A stretch of 64,000 nucleotides of DNA, from the NCBI GenBank assembly GCA_016785225.1, contig JAFBJZ010000935.1:62001-126000 (forward strand), read 5' to 3'. Under the pieces are notes generated by a model. The model was not told the origin of the DNA. It searched no databases and saw only the letters and a program-made list of their open reading frames with translations. This document shows positions 28,701 to 43,700 of the stretch, piece by piece; the stretch's first letter is position 1; each line of letters opens with the position of its first letter. The stretch is from Psettodes erumei (lineage: Eukaryota > Chordata > Actinopteri > Pleuronectiformes > Psettodidae). The position numbers were made by a program, and so were the translations under genes.

Positions 28701-31700
28701 TTGGTGTCTCTTTGCAGGTTCTGGTACCGGGGACCACCACCACAGCATTGCTGCAGCAGCTGCTTCCAGACACCGAATACAATGTCGGAGTCGTCGCCCT
28801 TTACAGCGATGGTGAAGGCCCCGCTATCAGTGATGCTGGAAAGACACGTAAGAACCCGGGCCAGTGTGAAAACATTCTTATGATCAAATGCTGAGCTAGC
28901 ATAGGCAATCATTGATTAATCTAATTTTTTCTACATTGTAAAATCATTGCACATAAAAATGCTTCCTTTTTGTCAATGCTTCCATGCACAGTGCCCCGTA
29001 GTGGCCCAAGGAACATGCGTGTATACGACCCCACCACCACCACTCTCTCTGTGAGCTGGGAACATGCTGAAGGTCCCGTAATGCAATACCGCATCACCTA
29101 TGCCCCGACCACAGGAGATCCCATCGAGGAATATGTAAGCATGTGTACAATTCCACATGTTACAGTTGAATAAATTGTTTTTCTTCACCCCTTTCAGTTT
29201 GACACAAAATAACATGCCAGCATGCTTAATGCGTCTTTTCTCTTACAGACTACAGTACCAGGAAACAGAAACAATGTGGTCCTGCAGAACCTGGATCCAG
29301 ACACGCCCTATAACATCAAAGTGACCGCGATCTATGCTGATGGACCAGGAGGAGAGCTGGACGGAGATGGACGCACAGGTACAAACCATTCCACACTGGC
29401 AGCCCCGTGAGTCCACCTCACCATGCTGCACCTTAATCAATGCAGCAGGGACCATTTAAGGACATGAAATTAAGCATGTGGAAAGATGCGTATCAAAAGA
29501 TATTACAGTCTACCGCACGCACACATATGCTCACAGGGGTGCAGAAAATCTGAATAGACTGATCCATTGATTAGGATCTTGAATCACTGTAGCAAAAGGG
29601 GAATAACTGACTGTTCATGAAGGCCAAAAGCACCAAGAGCCTTTGCCAGAGAATTATGAGCTGGCTGTATTCCAGTCGGGGGAGAACTCATATTTGAAGT
29701 GCTGGCCAGTGTCTTTCAAACAAAAGAAATCCTATGAAATATTGTAATGCTCTGCTCCTTGTGGCGGCTTCATTTTATTTTATTTTTTGTTTGAGATTTC
29801 TCTGATGTGGTGGAATTTATCACCCCCTTGATTACACATTGAGATAATTTTCTCATATCTCAAAAACCATAATAAGCTCTAACATGGTAATTACCCTGCT
29901 GACAGCTCACAAACGCATGAAAACTCAAAGGATCTGCATCCCACTGCAATGAACCAAAGCCTTTGTTTACCGTGCTACCCTGTCCTGTTTCCCACAGTGG
30001 GTATGCTTGGCCCCAGGAACCTCAGAGTTTCTGACGAGTGGTACACCCGCTTCAGAGTGGCCTGGGACCCCGCCCCCTCCAGAGTTAATGGATACAAGCT
30101 CATCTACCAGCCTGAGGGTGCGGACATGTTTTTATGTGGATAAAGAAGGAGAAAATCGCCTGCAAGCTGTAACGGCACAGAACACTGCCTTGCTTACAGG
30201 CACGCGTATGTTTATGTCTTGTTTTCAGGCTCTGACGAGTCCATGGAGGTGTTTGTTGGAGACGTGACCTCCCATCAGCTGCATAATCTGAAACCTGGAA
30301 CCACCTATGACCTGAAGGTGTTGGCACAGTACAACACAGGCCTCAGTGAACCTTTGATTGGGCAAGGCACCACATGTAAGTTAATAAAACTGTTATTTGC
30401 TGGTTGCATCAAACGGAATGGATGATTTTGGTGTTGAATGGTAGATTGTCTTGACGTCATGAAGAATCTTGCTAAAGAAGCTAACGGTAACCTTGCCTGC
30501 CTCTCTGTAGTGTACCTCAATGTGACAGACCTTACCACCTACAATGTTGGCTATGACTCTTTCTGCATCCGATGGGCCCCACACAGAGCAGCCACCTCCT
30601 ACAGACTCAAAGTCAATCCTTTTGACAGTAAGTCTGTTACTAGGTCTATTATACCATAAAGACACCTTGTTGAACCTAAATATGTTAGATTACTGCAAAC
30701 TGAATCTGTCTAATCTGGATTTTCTTTTCTTCTGTCTCTCCATCTCATCCAGCCTCCAAGAGAGGAGCTCAGGAGATCACCGTCCGAGGCTCAGAGAGCA
30801 GTTACTGCTTTGATGGCCTGACCCCTGACACTCTCTACAATGCCACTGTGTACACCCAAACCCCCAACCTGGAGGGGCCTGGCGTGAGCGTCAAGGAGAG
30901 GACATGTGAGATAGCATTTTCTATGCCAGTGTAATGCTAATGCATGAGAGAAGGGAATAAACTACAGGAACTTGTATTGTTTTGTTTTGGTCATTATCTC
31001 CTCACATGCCACAGTACTGCACATCTCTTTTAATCCTGTGCATTTGTCACCGTTTCGTCATCTAGTGGTCAAGCCCACAGAGATGCCAACCGAGCCCCCA
31101 GCACCCCCTGCTCCAGCAACAGTCCCCCCTGCACTAGATGGTGAGCAGATCTTCAACATTTGTGTCTGTCTGCTCAAATAATTCAGAATTCTTGTAGTTA
31201 AGCTGAGATGATCCTTTACATTGACATTGTTATACCTGCCGCAACAGTGTGCAAAGGTGCCAAGGCAGACCTGGTCTTCTTAATTGACGGCTCCTGGAGT
31301 ATCGGAGATGAGAGCTTCAACAAGGTCATCCAGTTTGTCACGAGCATGACTGGAGCCTTCGATGTCATCAGCCCCGCTGGCATGCAGGTTGGAAGAAATC
31401 TCGATGCTCTTTCAGTTTTCAGTAATGATTGTCTCTGATGATGTGGTTGGAAGGTGTTGTTTATTGCAGATTATTGCTGGTGACTGTCATATTCTTAGCA
31501 TTTCTGTTTGCTTCTTTTGAACAGGTCTCATTTGTGCAGTACAGCGATGATGCCAAGACAGAGTTCAAACTGAACACTTACCACGACAAGGGTGTAGTGT
31601 TATCAGCATTGCAGACTGTCCGCTACAGAGGAGGAAACACCAAGACAGGTACACCACACAAGAAAAAGATGTTGGCTTGTCTTGATATAGGTTAAACAAA

Positions 31701-34700
31701 CCAGTTTAAGTCTGTCTTAGCAACAAACTGTTGGTAATTTTTTTCTTTTGTCACTCTGTGATCCCATTCCCTTCTCTTTATCCAGGTGTTGCTCTGAAGC
31801 ACGTCTATGAGAAGGTGTTCACCTCAGACAGCGGCATGAGGAGGAACGTCCCCAAGGTGCTGGTGGTGGTCACAGACGGACGCTCTCAGGATGACGTCAA
31901 GAAGAGCGCAGAAAAACTGCAGCATTCTGGTCTGTGTGCAGTTCATTATCATTATTGTGTGTTGTGGTTTGTGCTGTATATACAGTCCATATGTAGTGTA
32001 TAGTAGTGGACCTGTTTCCCCCCAAAATTTGATTTCCTTCAGCAGAGCCAAAGTTTGTGTCTGATTTAATAAAGCCTTGTCAAAATCCAGAGACTGATGA
32101 AGCTGATAGTGGCTATTGGAAGCTTAACAATAGTCTTTGTTTTGTGTGTTTTTTTCCTTACACAGGCTACAGTGTGTTTGTAGTTGGCGTGGCCGACGTC
32201 GACATGGCAGAGTTGAGAAATATCGGCAGCAAGCCCAGCGAGAGACATGTGTTTGTGGTGGACGACTACGACGCCTTCGCCAAGATCCAGGACAACCTGA
32301 TCACCTTTATCTGCGAAACGGCCACTTCCAGTAAGACAGAGATTAATATGTCGTCGAAATGCTTCTGTAGCTTAGTATTTGAATTTGAGGTTGATGAGTG
32401 CAGACACAGATGCAGCTGATCTATGCCAGAGGAAATGTATAAAGAGAGATGAATCACGCTCTGTAAACCCTAATCTGTTTTTCCAACCAACGCCTAATAA
32501 CTTCTTGTCTTGTTTTAGCTTGCCCTCTGATCTACATCAATGGATTCACCACACCTGGTAAGAATACAGCCTCACTATAAAACATACACATTAACTAATC
32601 CCATACAGTTTCTTAGCATTACTTAATATACTATATCCCCTGCTCTCAACATGGCCATATATATATTTTAATCCCTTTCAGGCTTCAGGATGCTGGAGGC
32701 CTTCAACATCACAGACCGGACGTTTGCTGCTATGAACGGCGTGTCCATGGAGACGGGCTCATTCAACAGCTACGTCGCCTACAGGCTGCACAAGGATGCC
32801 TTCCTGAACCAACCCACCAAGTAAGAGCTGAGGCTGAATAGATTAGTCTGTGTGTGTGTGTGTGTCAAATGGAGGGAGTGGCGGTCTCATGTTGTGCATA
32901 TTCCCAGCCTATTAGCCTTATCTCCTGTGCACCATAATCCTGCCCAGCTCACAGTCATTATTCATAATCGTGTTCAATAGCCTCTGCAGTCAGAGGGGTT
33001 TCCCCAGTGCCCTTTGACACTAAGCCCATATGTTGCTGCAGCTTGTGGAATATGAGGTGCTAGGAGCAAAAAAAAAAAAGATTGGTTGTAGAATGAAAAT
33101 GCCCCCAGCCCAGGCCCTCCTCCCACATGTGTCATACTGGGAGCAAACAAATCTCCACTGGGCCAAGAGCTTTGTCTTTTTATTAAGCACCATTTAAGTG
33201 GCGTGAGCCAAGAGCCGGAGAATGGCTGGAGTGTCCAAACCTCTTCAGCATACTTTGTTAATATGTTTATAATGACAAGTTTTTGTGTGCGTGGGCACAG
33301 CCGTTGACTTATTGAGCACAAATGGAAACACTTCGAGCTGCAGTTGGGACAAAAGAAACTTTTCAATATGTGGATAATTTCAGCAATGCCAGAGGGAAAA
33401 AATGGCAATCGTTTGCAGATTCTGCAGCCCGTGTGACAAACAGGATGGTGTAGCAACATTTACTAGTTTATTAGTTTCTAACATATGATATTCTGACTAC
33501 TTGTGTAATGATTCATGCCTCACCATGGTGTATGCTTTTAACACCAACAGAGAGATCCACACGGATGGTCTTCCCCCGTCCTACACCATCATCCTGCTCT
33601 TCCGCCTGCTGCCCGACACAACCTCCGAGCCTTTCGATATCTGGCAGATCGCAGACAAAAACAACAACCCAGAGGTCGGGGTCACCATCAACCGTAAGTC
33701 TCCCTTGGTGTATTTGGCGCTCATCTCAACGGGGAGGCTGCTATTACCAACTAAGCATATACGCAGCTGTGCAATCTTTATTTAACTGATAAAGTTAAGG
33801 TTAACTGATCCTTGTCAGATATGGAAGACAGCACAGAGAAGGCAGTGACAGCATATCGAAAAACAAATGCCAGACTTCAATTCACTGCTCTGAATTAGAT
33901 TTTGATTTTGGCCTTCATTTTTAGGCAAACTCGTGCCTGCACACGTGGTAAATGCACGCAAACATTTACGGACATGGGCCGAATCCCTCGTAGCCTTCTC
34001 TTTACCCCCGTGCTCTCCCACCGCAACCATGTGTTCTCTGTAGTCCTGTCTGTGCTTTGCGTGCCACCACACCGTAACACGCTGTCAGGGATTCATCAAA
34101 GACTCTTCTATTTTCAGCTTCCAGCAAAACAATCACATTCTACAACAAGGACACCCGAGGAGAGATCCAGAGAGCCACGTTTAATGAGGAGCAAGTGAAG
34201 CAGGTTTTCCACGGGAGTTTCCACAAGGTAAGCACAATGCATTTTTTTTGCAGAGAAAAGGTTACTGTGCGCACCACATAGTGATATTATTAAAGCTTGG
34301 CTTTAATAGGACTGACCGGGAATCCTGATGATCCGTATTGTTTTCACTTCCTTTTAAATATATGGTTTTTAAATCATTTCTTTTACACCTCATTTGGTTT
34401 GGCTGAGTTACCTTTTAATGTCAAGAGCTGACAAACAGCCAATGTCATGTACTGTGGCTGGATCATGTTACCTGTCAAACGTTTCCTGCTATCCAACACA
34501 GAGTCTGGTCTGCTGTCACAGTGGTCTTAGCACAGTTTTTATGATTTGATATGCAGCTTTGTATTTTTTTTAGAACATGGGCAGTTAATTTGATTAATGG
34601 ATGGCGGAGGCTATAAATAAGTGTAAGAACGGGTTTGAGGGAAACCGTGATACCTCAGTGATCTAACGTAATGTGCAAACTGTTAAAGTTGACCACATTA

Positions 34701-37700
34701 AGACCGGAGACTTTCCTGGTAGTTATTAAGTGAATTCCAACAGTCTGCCCCTAACTGGATCAATTTTTATTTGGGTTCAGCTTGAGTTGGGTCTGAAAAT
34801 GGCATGATGCAGGTCCAGAACAGATCCTGAAGTCTACTTTTTTGTACTTTTGACTTTGTGGTATTTCTTTAAATGGCTCTCCAGTAGTATTTCACTTAGC
34901 GAGAGATGGAAGACACTTTTCTAAATTCAAAATCAATACAACTGAGGCCAACATATCCTGACTTTTAGTCCCTTGTATGGGTCAGTTTCCAAAAGGATTG
35001 GATCCTCATACTTCCCCAGCCTAGTAAACATCGTAAGTCTTTCAAACCCCATGTTCCATGATTGAGGGTATAAAATGGATTTATTTAGAATGGGTTCTCT
35101 TGAGGCCACAGCGACAGTTGAAAAAGATACATCAGATGCTTTACCTTCGCCTCAAAGCAGCAGTGAATACAAAACATCCACTGTTATGTTCCGTACAGTA
35201 GGGAGTCGAGCGTGGAACAATGAGGGACAGTATATTCTAACCTGGTTTGACTTAAGATGCTAAATTCATCACTGGAGGAAATGGCTGGTTCCAATGTACT
35301 CCAAGTTACGCCCCATTGCTTTTCACTTTGTTCCCAAGCACAGTGTGCCCCTAATTTGGTGCACAGATCCCCCCCAACACTAAAGTAATCATCAATCAAA
35401 ATGAATGAACCTTTTCAGTACAGCAGGGTCGTCACCAACATCAAAGTTCTCCCACTGGTATTACAAATTACAGTTTTTTGAACCAAGGAACTGATGAGAG
35501 CAATATATTGGCCCCCAGATCAGAGTGTGCTGCACATGGCTTTTCAGTTTGACCATTTAGCATCTACACAACTAATTGAAGGGTAACTTCAAGAATGAAT
35601 GAGACCCTGGAAAATGTTGGGTCGGGAGGACTTGATGTAAATGACATCACTGCTGGTCTAGTTGGACGGCGGCCTTAGATCTGTATGTGTGTTTGTTCTG
35701 TGCACGCTGAGTCTGTGGCCACGGTGGAGACTGTAGTCTGAATGTACACTGGGTGGCTAGTTTGCGGTGCAGCAGTTGCAGCTCCGTGAGCTGGCGAGTC
35801 TGCAGCGGTCTACCTAGCTGCTTATTTGCTGGTCTGCTGAGTAAATGCCACCGCCAGCTGCTGTGGTGGTGTGTGTTTACATGTTGTCAGAGGTTTCCCA
35901 ACACTTTGTCCGTGGCTATTACAGAGCGACCTCAGTATGTGAGTGTGTTTCTGTGCTGAGACCAGAGTGACCAGTGACGGGGCTTACAAGACATGTGTGA
36001 AACAAAACCAAATGTTGTCAAAAATGTTGACCTTTAAGTTAACCATGCAGAGCTTCATTTACAGATTCAACAGATTATTTTCCCGATTCACTGATTCATT
36101 CTTTAGTCTAGAAAATGTGAGCAAATATTGAGAAAAATCACATTTTCTCAGAGTCTGACCACCAGAACAAAACCTAACAATATTCAGTGTATTATCAGTT
36201 GAAAAAGAAAGCCAGAAAATATGTACATTTGAAAAGGTGGAACAAGTGAAAGTGAAGTGATTTTCTGGAGAAAAATTATGTTAAAATTTGTCTTCCTAGA
36301 AGTTAATTAATTTGTAATGCTAAGATAAAGAGTTTCATTAACAATTTATAAGCAGTGTTTGACAGTCACTGGCTCAGCTTGCAGATTCGGCTTCCCTCCT
36401 CAGGCTAGTTAATGAAGAGTAACTCAGGCTGGAGAGGTCCCGGTCCACCGCCACACGAACATGTGGGAAAGCACTCAAAGACGACTGAAGCAGATGCTGG
36501 CCACTCACTACCCCACTGGGGAATCCCATCCCACACTAGAAGGGTGGGAGTCCGTGGTGGGAAGCTTCCGGATAACCCGAGACGAAAAAGACGTTTCCCA
36601 TAAGTCATAGTGACTCGTCATGTGTTCAGAGTTACACTGGTGGAAGTTGGAGAATGTAGGTTGTTGTAGTAGTCAGTGATCAGAGCACTGTGAATTGCTT
36701 CCATGCTGAAAAATACACAACCTTTACTGTTCCTTGAGTTTTCTTGAACTAAGTCTTTCAAATTTTCCTTTCAACTGGGAAACCTGTGCCAATGTATGCA
36801 TACACTAATTAAGACGAATGGAGGTGGGGGGGGGGCAAAGAAAAACATAAAAAAAGAAGCAAAACAAAATGTAATGGAGATTACATACTGAACACCTACT
36901 TCCTTTTATTCCAAACAAAAGCTAACTCTTAGTTGCATTTTTTTTATGCTGAAGACTCACGCCTGCTCATTTCGAGCATGCATGAAATTAAGAGAGCGGG
37001 GCCGTCAGGGTTCAAGATTATGAAAACGGAGGAGCAGGCGTCGTGGGGCCAAGGAAAATAAAAACTCATCTGATTGAAATCATGGAAATGTCAAGTGCAT
37101 TAGAGCGGAGACGCTGTCGGCCTGAAATCTTACCATATGCGCTGTAAGGAGAGTGTTGACACAGCGAAACCCTCTGTGTTAACAATTGACGAATGAAAAT
37201 TGTTCATCTGTCAACACTTTGCTGCAGAAGGACCCGATCACTTAATGGCAAGTAGCACCATCGTGTGCGGGAGCAGTGGTCACTAGAAAAACTAGTTTCG
37301 CTGAAGCCTTATTTTCCAGTGACCGAAGTGTCTTTATTGTGTTTACTTATTGGTCGGTGAGGTAATACATACATGCTCATTATTTGCCATCCCACTATAT
37401 CATCCTAAAGTTTTTTTGCTAAGTCCTCTGGAGCATCATGGTATAATAAACCGATGCCAGGACCCCAGGAAAACGACACCCTCCTCTCTTTCTGTGGTCG
37501 TCCAGATAGTTTGTTCTGTTGCCAAGGAAGTCAACTGTAATTTTGTGATTGGTTGCCAAGAACTATGGCCTAGCCTGTGGTTGGTATGGCTTTGTAGAAA
37601 GAAATGGTAGCTTGCTTTTCCTGACATAAAGAGAGCTTGTCTGACTGTTGAGAAGGGGGAAAATTCGTAACTGTGAAGGGAAAGTATGGAAAGTGTAGGA

Positions 37701-40700
37701 CTACTGATGGCGCACCGCAAATGATATCGTTTCAAGATGTGGAGCCGGGTCCTCTGCACAGGAAACTTCAAATATCTGGCACTTTGTCATTCCCTGTTGT
37801 TATACAATCACTGACTGCAGCTTTAATTCTACACTCAAATGCCAACTGTTGTATATTTCCATTTTTTTAATGGTCCAGTCATCTGCAGATGGATCAAACA
37901 GCAGCCAATCAGTAACCACTCTGGGGTAACATCAGACACTATAATTAACGTGGTTGTGCAAAGACTAAACAATTCCCTGATATCTTGCAATTATGTGGAA
38001 TACATTATCAGCACCTTCACTGACAACATGGTTCAAAAAGGTTGAGTGAGGTTGCTTTTAACCGTATGGCTGCACTTTCTTAAAGAATTTCTCTGCTCTT
38101 TTAAAGGGCAATCATACCCTGTCCAGATAAAAATTAATGCCAAACCCAGCTTTTGAAAATCTCCAGTGTTCTTAGTAGTCTTTGCCAAGTAATTGTGTTG
38201 CAACAAAGTTGGCAGCTGCAAAATATTGAGGAGACAAGAATGCTTTGTTAATAGTGCCCTCACTCTCCCTCCTGCAGCTCCACATCAGCATCTCCCCAGA
38301 GAAAGTCAAGCTCAACTTGGACTGCCAGGAGGTGGCGGAGAAGCCCATCAAGGAGGCCAACAACATCACACTGGACGGCTATGAAGTGCTTGGCAAGCTG
38401 GTCAAGTCTGGAGGCGGAAAGAGGCAGTCTGCAACAGTAAGCGAAAACTCAAGCTCAAACTCAAACTAGAAAAACGCATAGGCTCGGAAAAGCACGTTTG
38501 GAAGAGCATCTCACGACTTTCCGAGGGATGAATGTCCAAAACCTCTTGTGCGTAGATGCGCAATTAAGTTTTAACTGCTCCCAGTGACTGCTGGAAGGGT
38601 GAGAGCTCTCCATCTTTCAGCTTCTCTGAGGCGCTCATTGTTGTCTGCTCTCAACAATGTGCATTTTCATTGTGAATGGGAGCCATTTGTGACACCCCTC
38701 GATGTCCCCCCCTCCCCTTCTGTTTTCTAGTTCCAGCTCCAGATGTTCGATATTATCTGCAGCCTGAGCTGGATCAGCCGAGACAAATGCTGCGACCTGC
38801 CCGCCACAGTAAGAACAAGTGTCATTGTAGAACACATAGGTCAAAAGGTCATTTACAGGTGCACTACTGGAATATTTTGCCAGTTTGTAGAGGAACGGGA
38901 CCATTATGACTGCATATACTGTATGCATGTATACTGCCTCAGCAGTTTACAGTCATGTTATCTTTGGACTGGTCATTAGGCGTAATGCATGGCTGATAAC
39001 TAGATTGCTGTCTGAAAAGAAATTGCCTTAGCTGAACTGAATGGAACGTTGTATCCTGTGTAATTGTGCCAATCAGACCGCTGCCGCGCGACCTCCAAAT
39101 TACATGAAAACAAGCGCTCCTTTAGATCACAGAGCAGACAGTAAGTCATATTTATTTGGATGCACGTGGTTAAATGCCGGATGCAGGCGCATTTACCCAG
39201 TCGTAAGCAATTCATCTGTAATTTGAATCAGATATTAATACACCACATCAATGATTGCTGTGTTATATAAGTCATTATGTCAAAGACTCATTTCCGAAAA
39301 ATGTGGTCACGGTTTGCAGCTGCTGTCTGTGAGTATTTGGTCTTTAAAGCCCTCTCACTGACTTCGCTGACTCCAGTCACATTTCAGCGTGAGCCACTGT
39401 TCCATCATGACCTTTGCTGGGTTTTTTTTAAAAACTGTCTCCTCCTCTTAAAGTACAACATAAAAGAGCTGCAGTTTGCCAGGTCACAAAATCAAACAAG
39501 GGATTTTCAGTCTTACCCCGTGTATTCTGCAGGCTGCCAAGACATGGTCTCAATTATTTGTGGGTGTGAAAGGTACTGCACGTTTATTTCTCTTTTCTAA
39601 TTTGTGTCTTCTTCTTCAGAGAGATGAGGCGAAGTGCCCTTCCCTTCCCCACTCGTGCACATGCACCCAAGACAGCATCGGCCCCCAGGGGCCCCCCGGA
39701 CCTTCGGTAAAGACACATACTATCGCTGTCTTCTTGTCAATCTTCATCTATTCTTCTGTCTGTCTTCATCTGATAAAATATTTTCTCAGAAGTCCTACAT
39801 GTTTTGATGATGAGGATGATAAAGCCTCCTTCCTCTGCTTATCCATGGAGAAAGTTATCACGTTACAGTATAAATGCTGTAGTCTACAGCTATATAGACC
39901 TTCTTGACATTTGCCTGCTATACAGTTTGGATTCTTTGTGTCCCACGAATCAGGAGTGGTATTTTCTTTTCCTGTGGAAAGAGCAGTGGAGGATGAGACC
40001 AGATGCAAAGAAATATGGGCTTGGGGAGAAGTGTCAAAAGATAAATGCCTGTCGGAAAAACAACAGTAAAAACGTCTCCAGGAGAAGTCTGGAATATGTG
40101 TGCTCGGTAGCCTCGCTAAGCCCTAAGCCCCTGCAAGGATTTCTTAGGGCTTGGGGGTTTTTAGGGCTTTTGGAATCTGCTCTTGTTGTTGCACTCACCC
40201 AGGTTCTCTGGCTCTTTGCCTTTCCAGGGCAGCCCAGGTTCTAAGGGACCACGAGGAGATAGAGGAGATCCTGGCAGCCCTGTGAGTTAAGCTTGACATC
40301 ACTTAAAGCAAAATAAATAGTTGTCAGGATTTTCTTTTATTTATAGGTTTTGTTTTCATGTTTCCCTTTTTTTTTTTTTTTACTGTAAACTAAGTATTGA
40401 ACAAATAATCTGACTCAGTTCATAGCCAATGACTCTTGCTGGCATTATCAGTAATGGTAAATCCACACATAATAAATGTCAGCATCTCATTGCCGTGGTA
40501 TTTCAGAGGCTATTATCGCTCTGCAAGGAAATTGCACACATCTGAATCCATTTATCACTGCTGTATATTTTTCCCAAACTTGATTTAGAGGTAGTATGTT
40601 GAAGGCCCATTTCCCAACACTGTTCACGTTCATTTTCTTTATCTGTGCAGTAAAAAATCTGATTAGGCTTGTCGTGGGGGTTCTCTTTTAAGAGAGTGGC

Positions 40701-43700
40701 AAAGTAACAGCTTTATTTTATGTCTGGGTAACGCTGTAGGGTGCAATGGGTCCACGTGGTGAGGCAGGACCCCCAGGAACAATGGGACCACCAGGTCCAC
40801 AAGGCCCTAACGGACTGTCTCTACCTGGAGAACCTGTAAGTTCCCCTACACACCATTCATACTTGACATTAGGTGCACGAAAGAAAGAGAAGAAAAAGTG
40901 TGTCAGTGGTTGATTGATTTTAATGTAGCTGTCAGACACTATCACTTGTGATTAGAGCTCTTATGTGCTGATATGAATGTGAGGGTTGTAGAACAGCTGA
41001 AATACTCTCTGTTGCAGATCCAACAGTGAGTGGGATTTATGACTACACATCACACTCCCCTCTACTTTTAGCCGGGCAGCTCGACTGCTTCTTTACTGTC
41101 TTACCTGCAGATGTTCTTGTGAAAACATGAAATCAATCACCATCACAGGCTGAAGGATAACACAAAAGTCTAAAGCATCTTGCAAATCACTTTTTTCCGC
41201 CTCCTCCACCTTCAGGGCCGCCAGGGACCAAAGGGAGATCCTGGAGACCCGGGCCTGGTTGGTCGTCAAGTAAGTACTCCCCCTCTCATTTTGTGGTTTA
41301 TGAACAGGAAACAGGAGAGTATCCATAGAGAGCAGTGCTGCTACTGGAGCCTGGATCCAGTCCACGTGGCGAGATTGAAACCACACTCAGTGTGGGAGGT
41401 TCACCATGCCATCCTCAGGGGAGGCCCACGCTCTGGAATCAGCCCATTTGATTGACAAACAGTGGAAGGCCAGGGATGCATTTAAATTAATATGAAGTGT
41501 AAACTCATATTACCGAAGGGGAAAATAGGGAATGGAACACTTCTCCAGCCTTGTAATTGAAGATGAGTCTGACTTGGTGAAGACTGTTTGAAGCTGGAGC
41601 ACGTTTAAATTACAGTCGGTGTCATCTGGGGGACTTTTTCCATGAAACTTACGACTTTTCCTACTTTTAAGCTGCTTCCGATTATCATCACCACTGCGCC
41701 ATCAAGCCAGATATAGATTTAAATTCAAACCCAACCCGTGTCACATTGCATGGGAGCTTTTTGGTGAAAGGGCATTTTTGAGTGGGCTGGTATTGCACGG
41801 CCATCTCTTGGCTGAGCAGTCATTCATTCATCCAGCTGAGGTCATCCCGCCAACTCCCGCCATTCAACTGGAGAGAACACCAACACTGGATATTCTGGTC
41901 TCTGAATAAGCAAATTCATGGCAGAAAATCCCATTCCATGATCTTCAGAGCCTATTGGCTCAGTGTTACATCGTGCGTGTCAGTTACATCACACAGTAGA
42001 TCTTATTATAATAGCACTGTCTATACTCAATTCAAGTAGACATGATGTGTCAACAGACAAGAGCGAGATTGTTCCAGTTTTGAGTAATAGGGTGACATAT
42101 TATCTTTGGCTCAATAACTGGGAAACCGCAGGATTTTTTTTCAGTAAATTCTAGGTCAACAGAGGCATTAGGGAGCTGTATAAATACGTTGTTCCTCATC
42201 ATTAGCATTTGATTAAGTGTGTCTGCTTTTTTTCCCAGGGTCCTCCCGGGCCACGTGGTCCTCTGGGCCCCGTCGGACCAAGCGGAGCACGGGTAAGAGC
42301 TGCCCCCCGAGGCCTGCTGAGTCTACACGCTCCTGTTCACAACCCAAAAAGGGATCCAGCACTCACTTAAGCATGTGTTTTGCATTTGATCACCCACTTA
42401 GCTCAGCATATACAGAAGTGCTGTCATTACACTGCATGTTGTCACTTACGTCAGCCAAAAAAATACGTCAGGAATGTAATTACGAATGACAGACTAGAGG
42501 CTGAAACCACTATAAAGTCATGACACTGATGTGTTGCACGGACGGGGTCCCCAGTGTGCTGTTACCCACGTGTGTCTGTATGTTGTTTCTACATAGGGAC
42601 CACCAGGAAAGGAGGGACAATCTGGACCCAGAGGCCCACCAGGGCCCATGGTGAGCATATGTGTGTGTTTGTGTTGTTCAGAAAAGAGCCAAGTAAATAC
42701 TCCTTGGAGCGTTTTTCACTTCCTGATATATCTACAACAATTACTCCTGTGGCTCCGCAGTTGCACTCTACTGGAACGGCACATAAAAAAAAGCAGACTG
42801 TAGTCTCTACCCCCCCTTGTTTTGAGGATGCTGCATGCATACCATTTTCTTCCTCTGCGGTTTGGTCGAGGTCTGAATCTACTTAATCCCGCCGTCGTGC
42901 CAACAGGCCAGTGTGGAAGTCCCATGCACTATACCATCCTGAGTGCTCGAACAGCCACTAGCAGTGCATGGTGGCTGCTGTGTATGTGTGTATTTCCATC
43001 TCTTCCTTAGTGTTCTTGGCAGCCTCTGCCACACGCCCACCCCACCCCCCACATGTCAAAGCATGGATCCCAACATAAAGCTTGTTACGCAACCATTAAT
43101 AGGGAGCAGGAGTTAAACGATGCAATTACTTAGTGTGCCGTAATTCAAAATAAACACGACACTTTGTGTTTTTTTTCTCTTTTTTCAGGGAAGCCCTGGA
43201 AGTCCAGGTGTACCAGGAATTACTGGGAAACCAGGGAAACCAGGAGACACAGGAAACCCTGTATGTATTAAATGAGGAGGCAAACTAATGGTCACATGAC
43301 AGAGTTTAGGGAAGGACAAGGAAATCGTCATTGCTTCGTCTCACCTTGCTCTTTTTTGTTTTCAGGGACCTGCTGGCCTTAAAGGAGAGAAAGGAGAGAG
43401 GGTATGTAATGATTTTATTGAATTACTCAATCACCTGTTGCCATCCTTAATCAGCTGGAAAAACAGTGGCATCTCTTCATGAAAGTTGTCTTTGTTTTCC
43501 AGGGAGACTTTGCATCCCAGAACATGATGCGCTCCATTGCAAGACAAGTTTGTGAACAGCTTGTGAACAGTGAGCAAAATGTCTCTCAGTCCAAAGGGAA
43601 TTCTATGTGCATTAAAATATACATCTGATCCGAATACAACTCATTGTATTCTCCTTTTATTCACAGGTCAGATGAGCAGAATTGACATGATGCTCAACCA

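Noticed and set aside
32974..33459. 161-codon minus-strand frame in intron 47
   Set aside because: Low-information composition, no domain, lies wholly in an intron of a well-supported gene.
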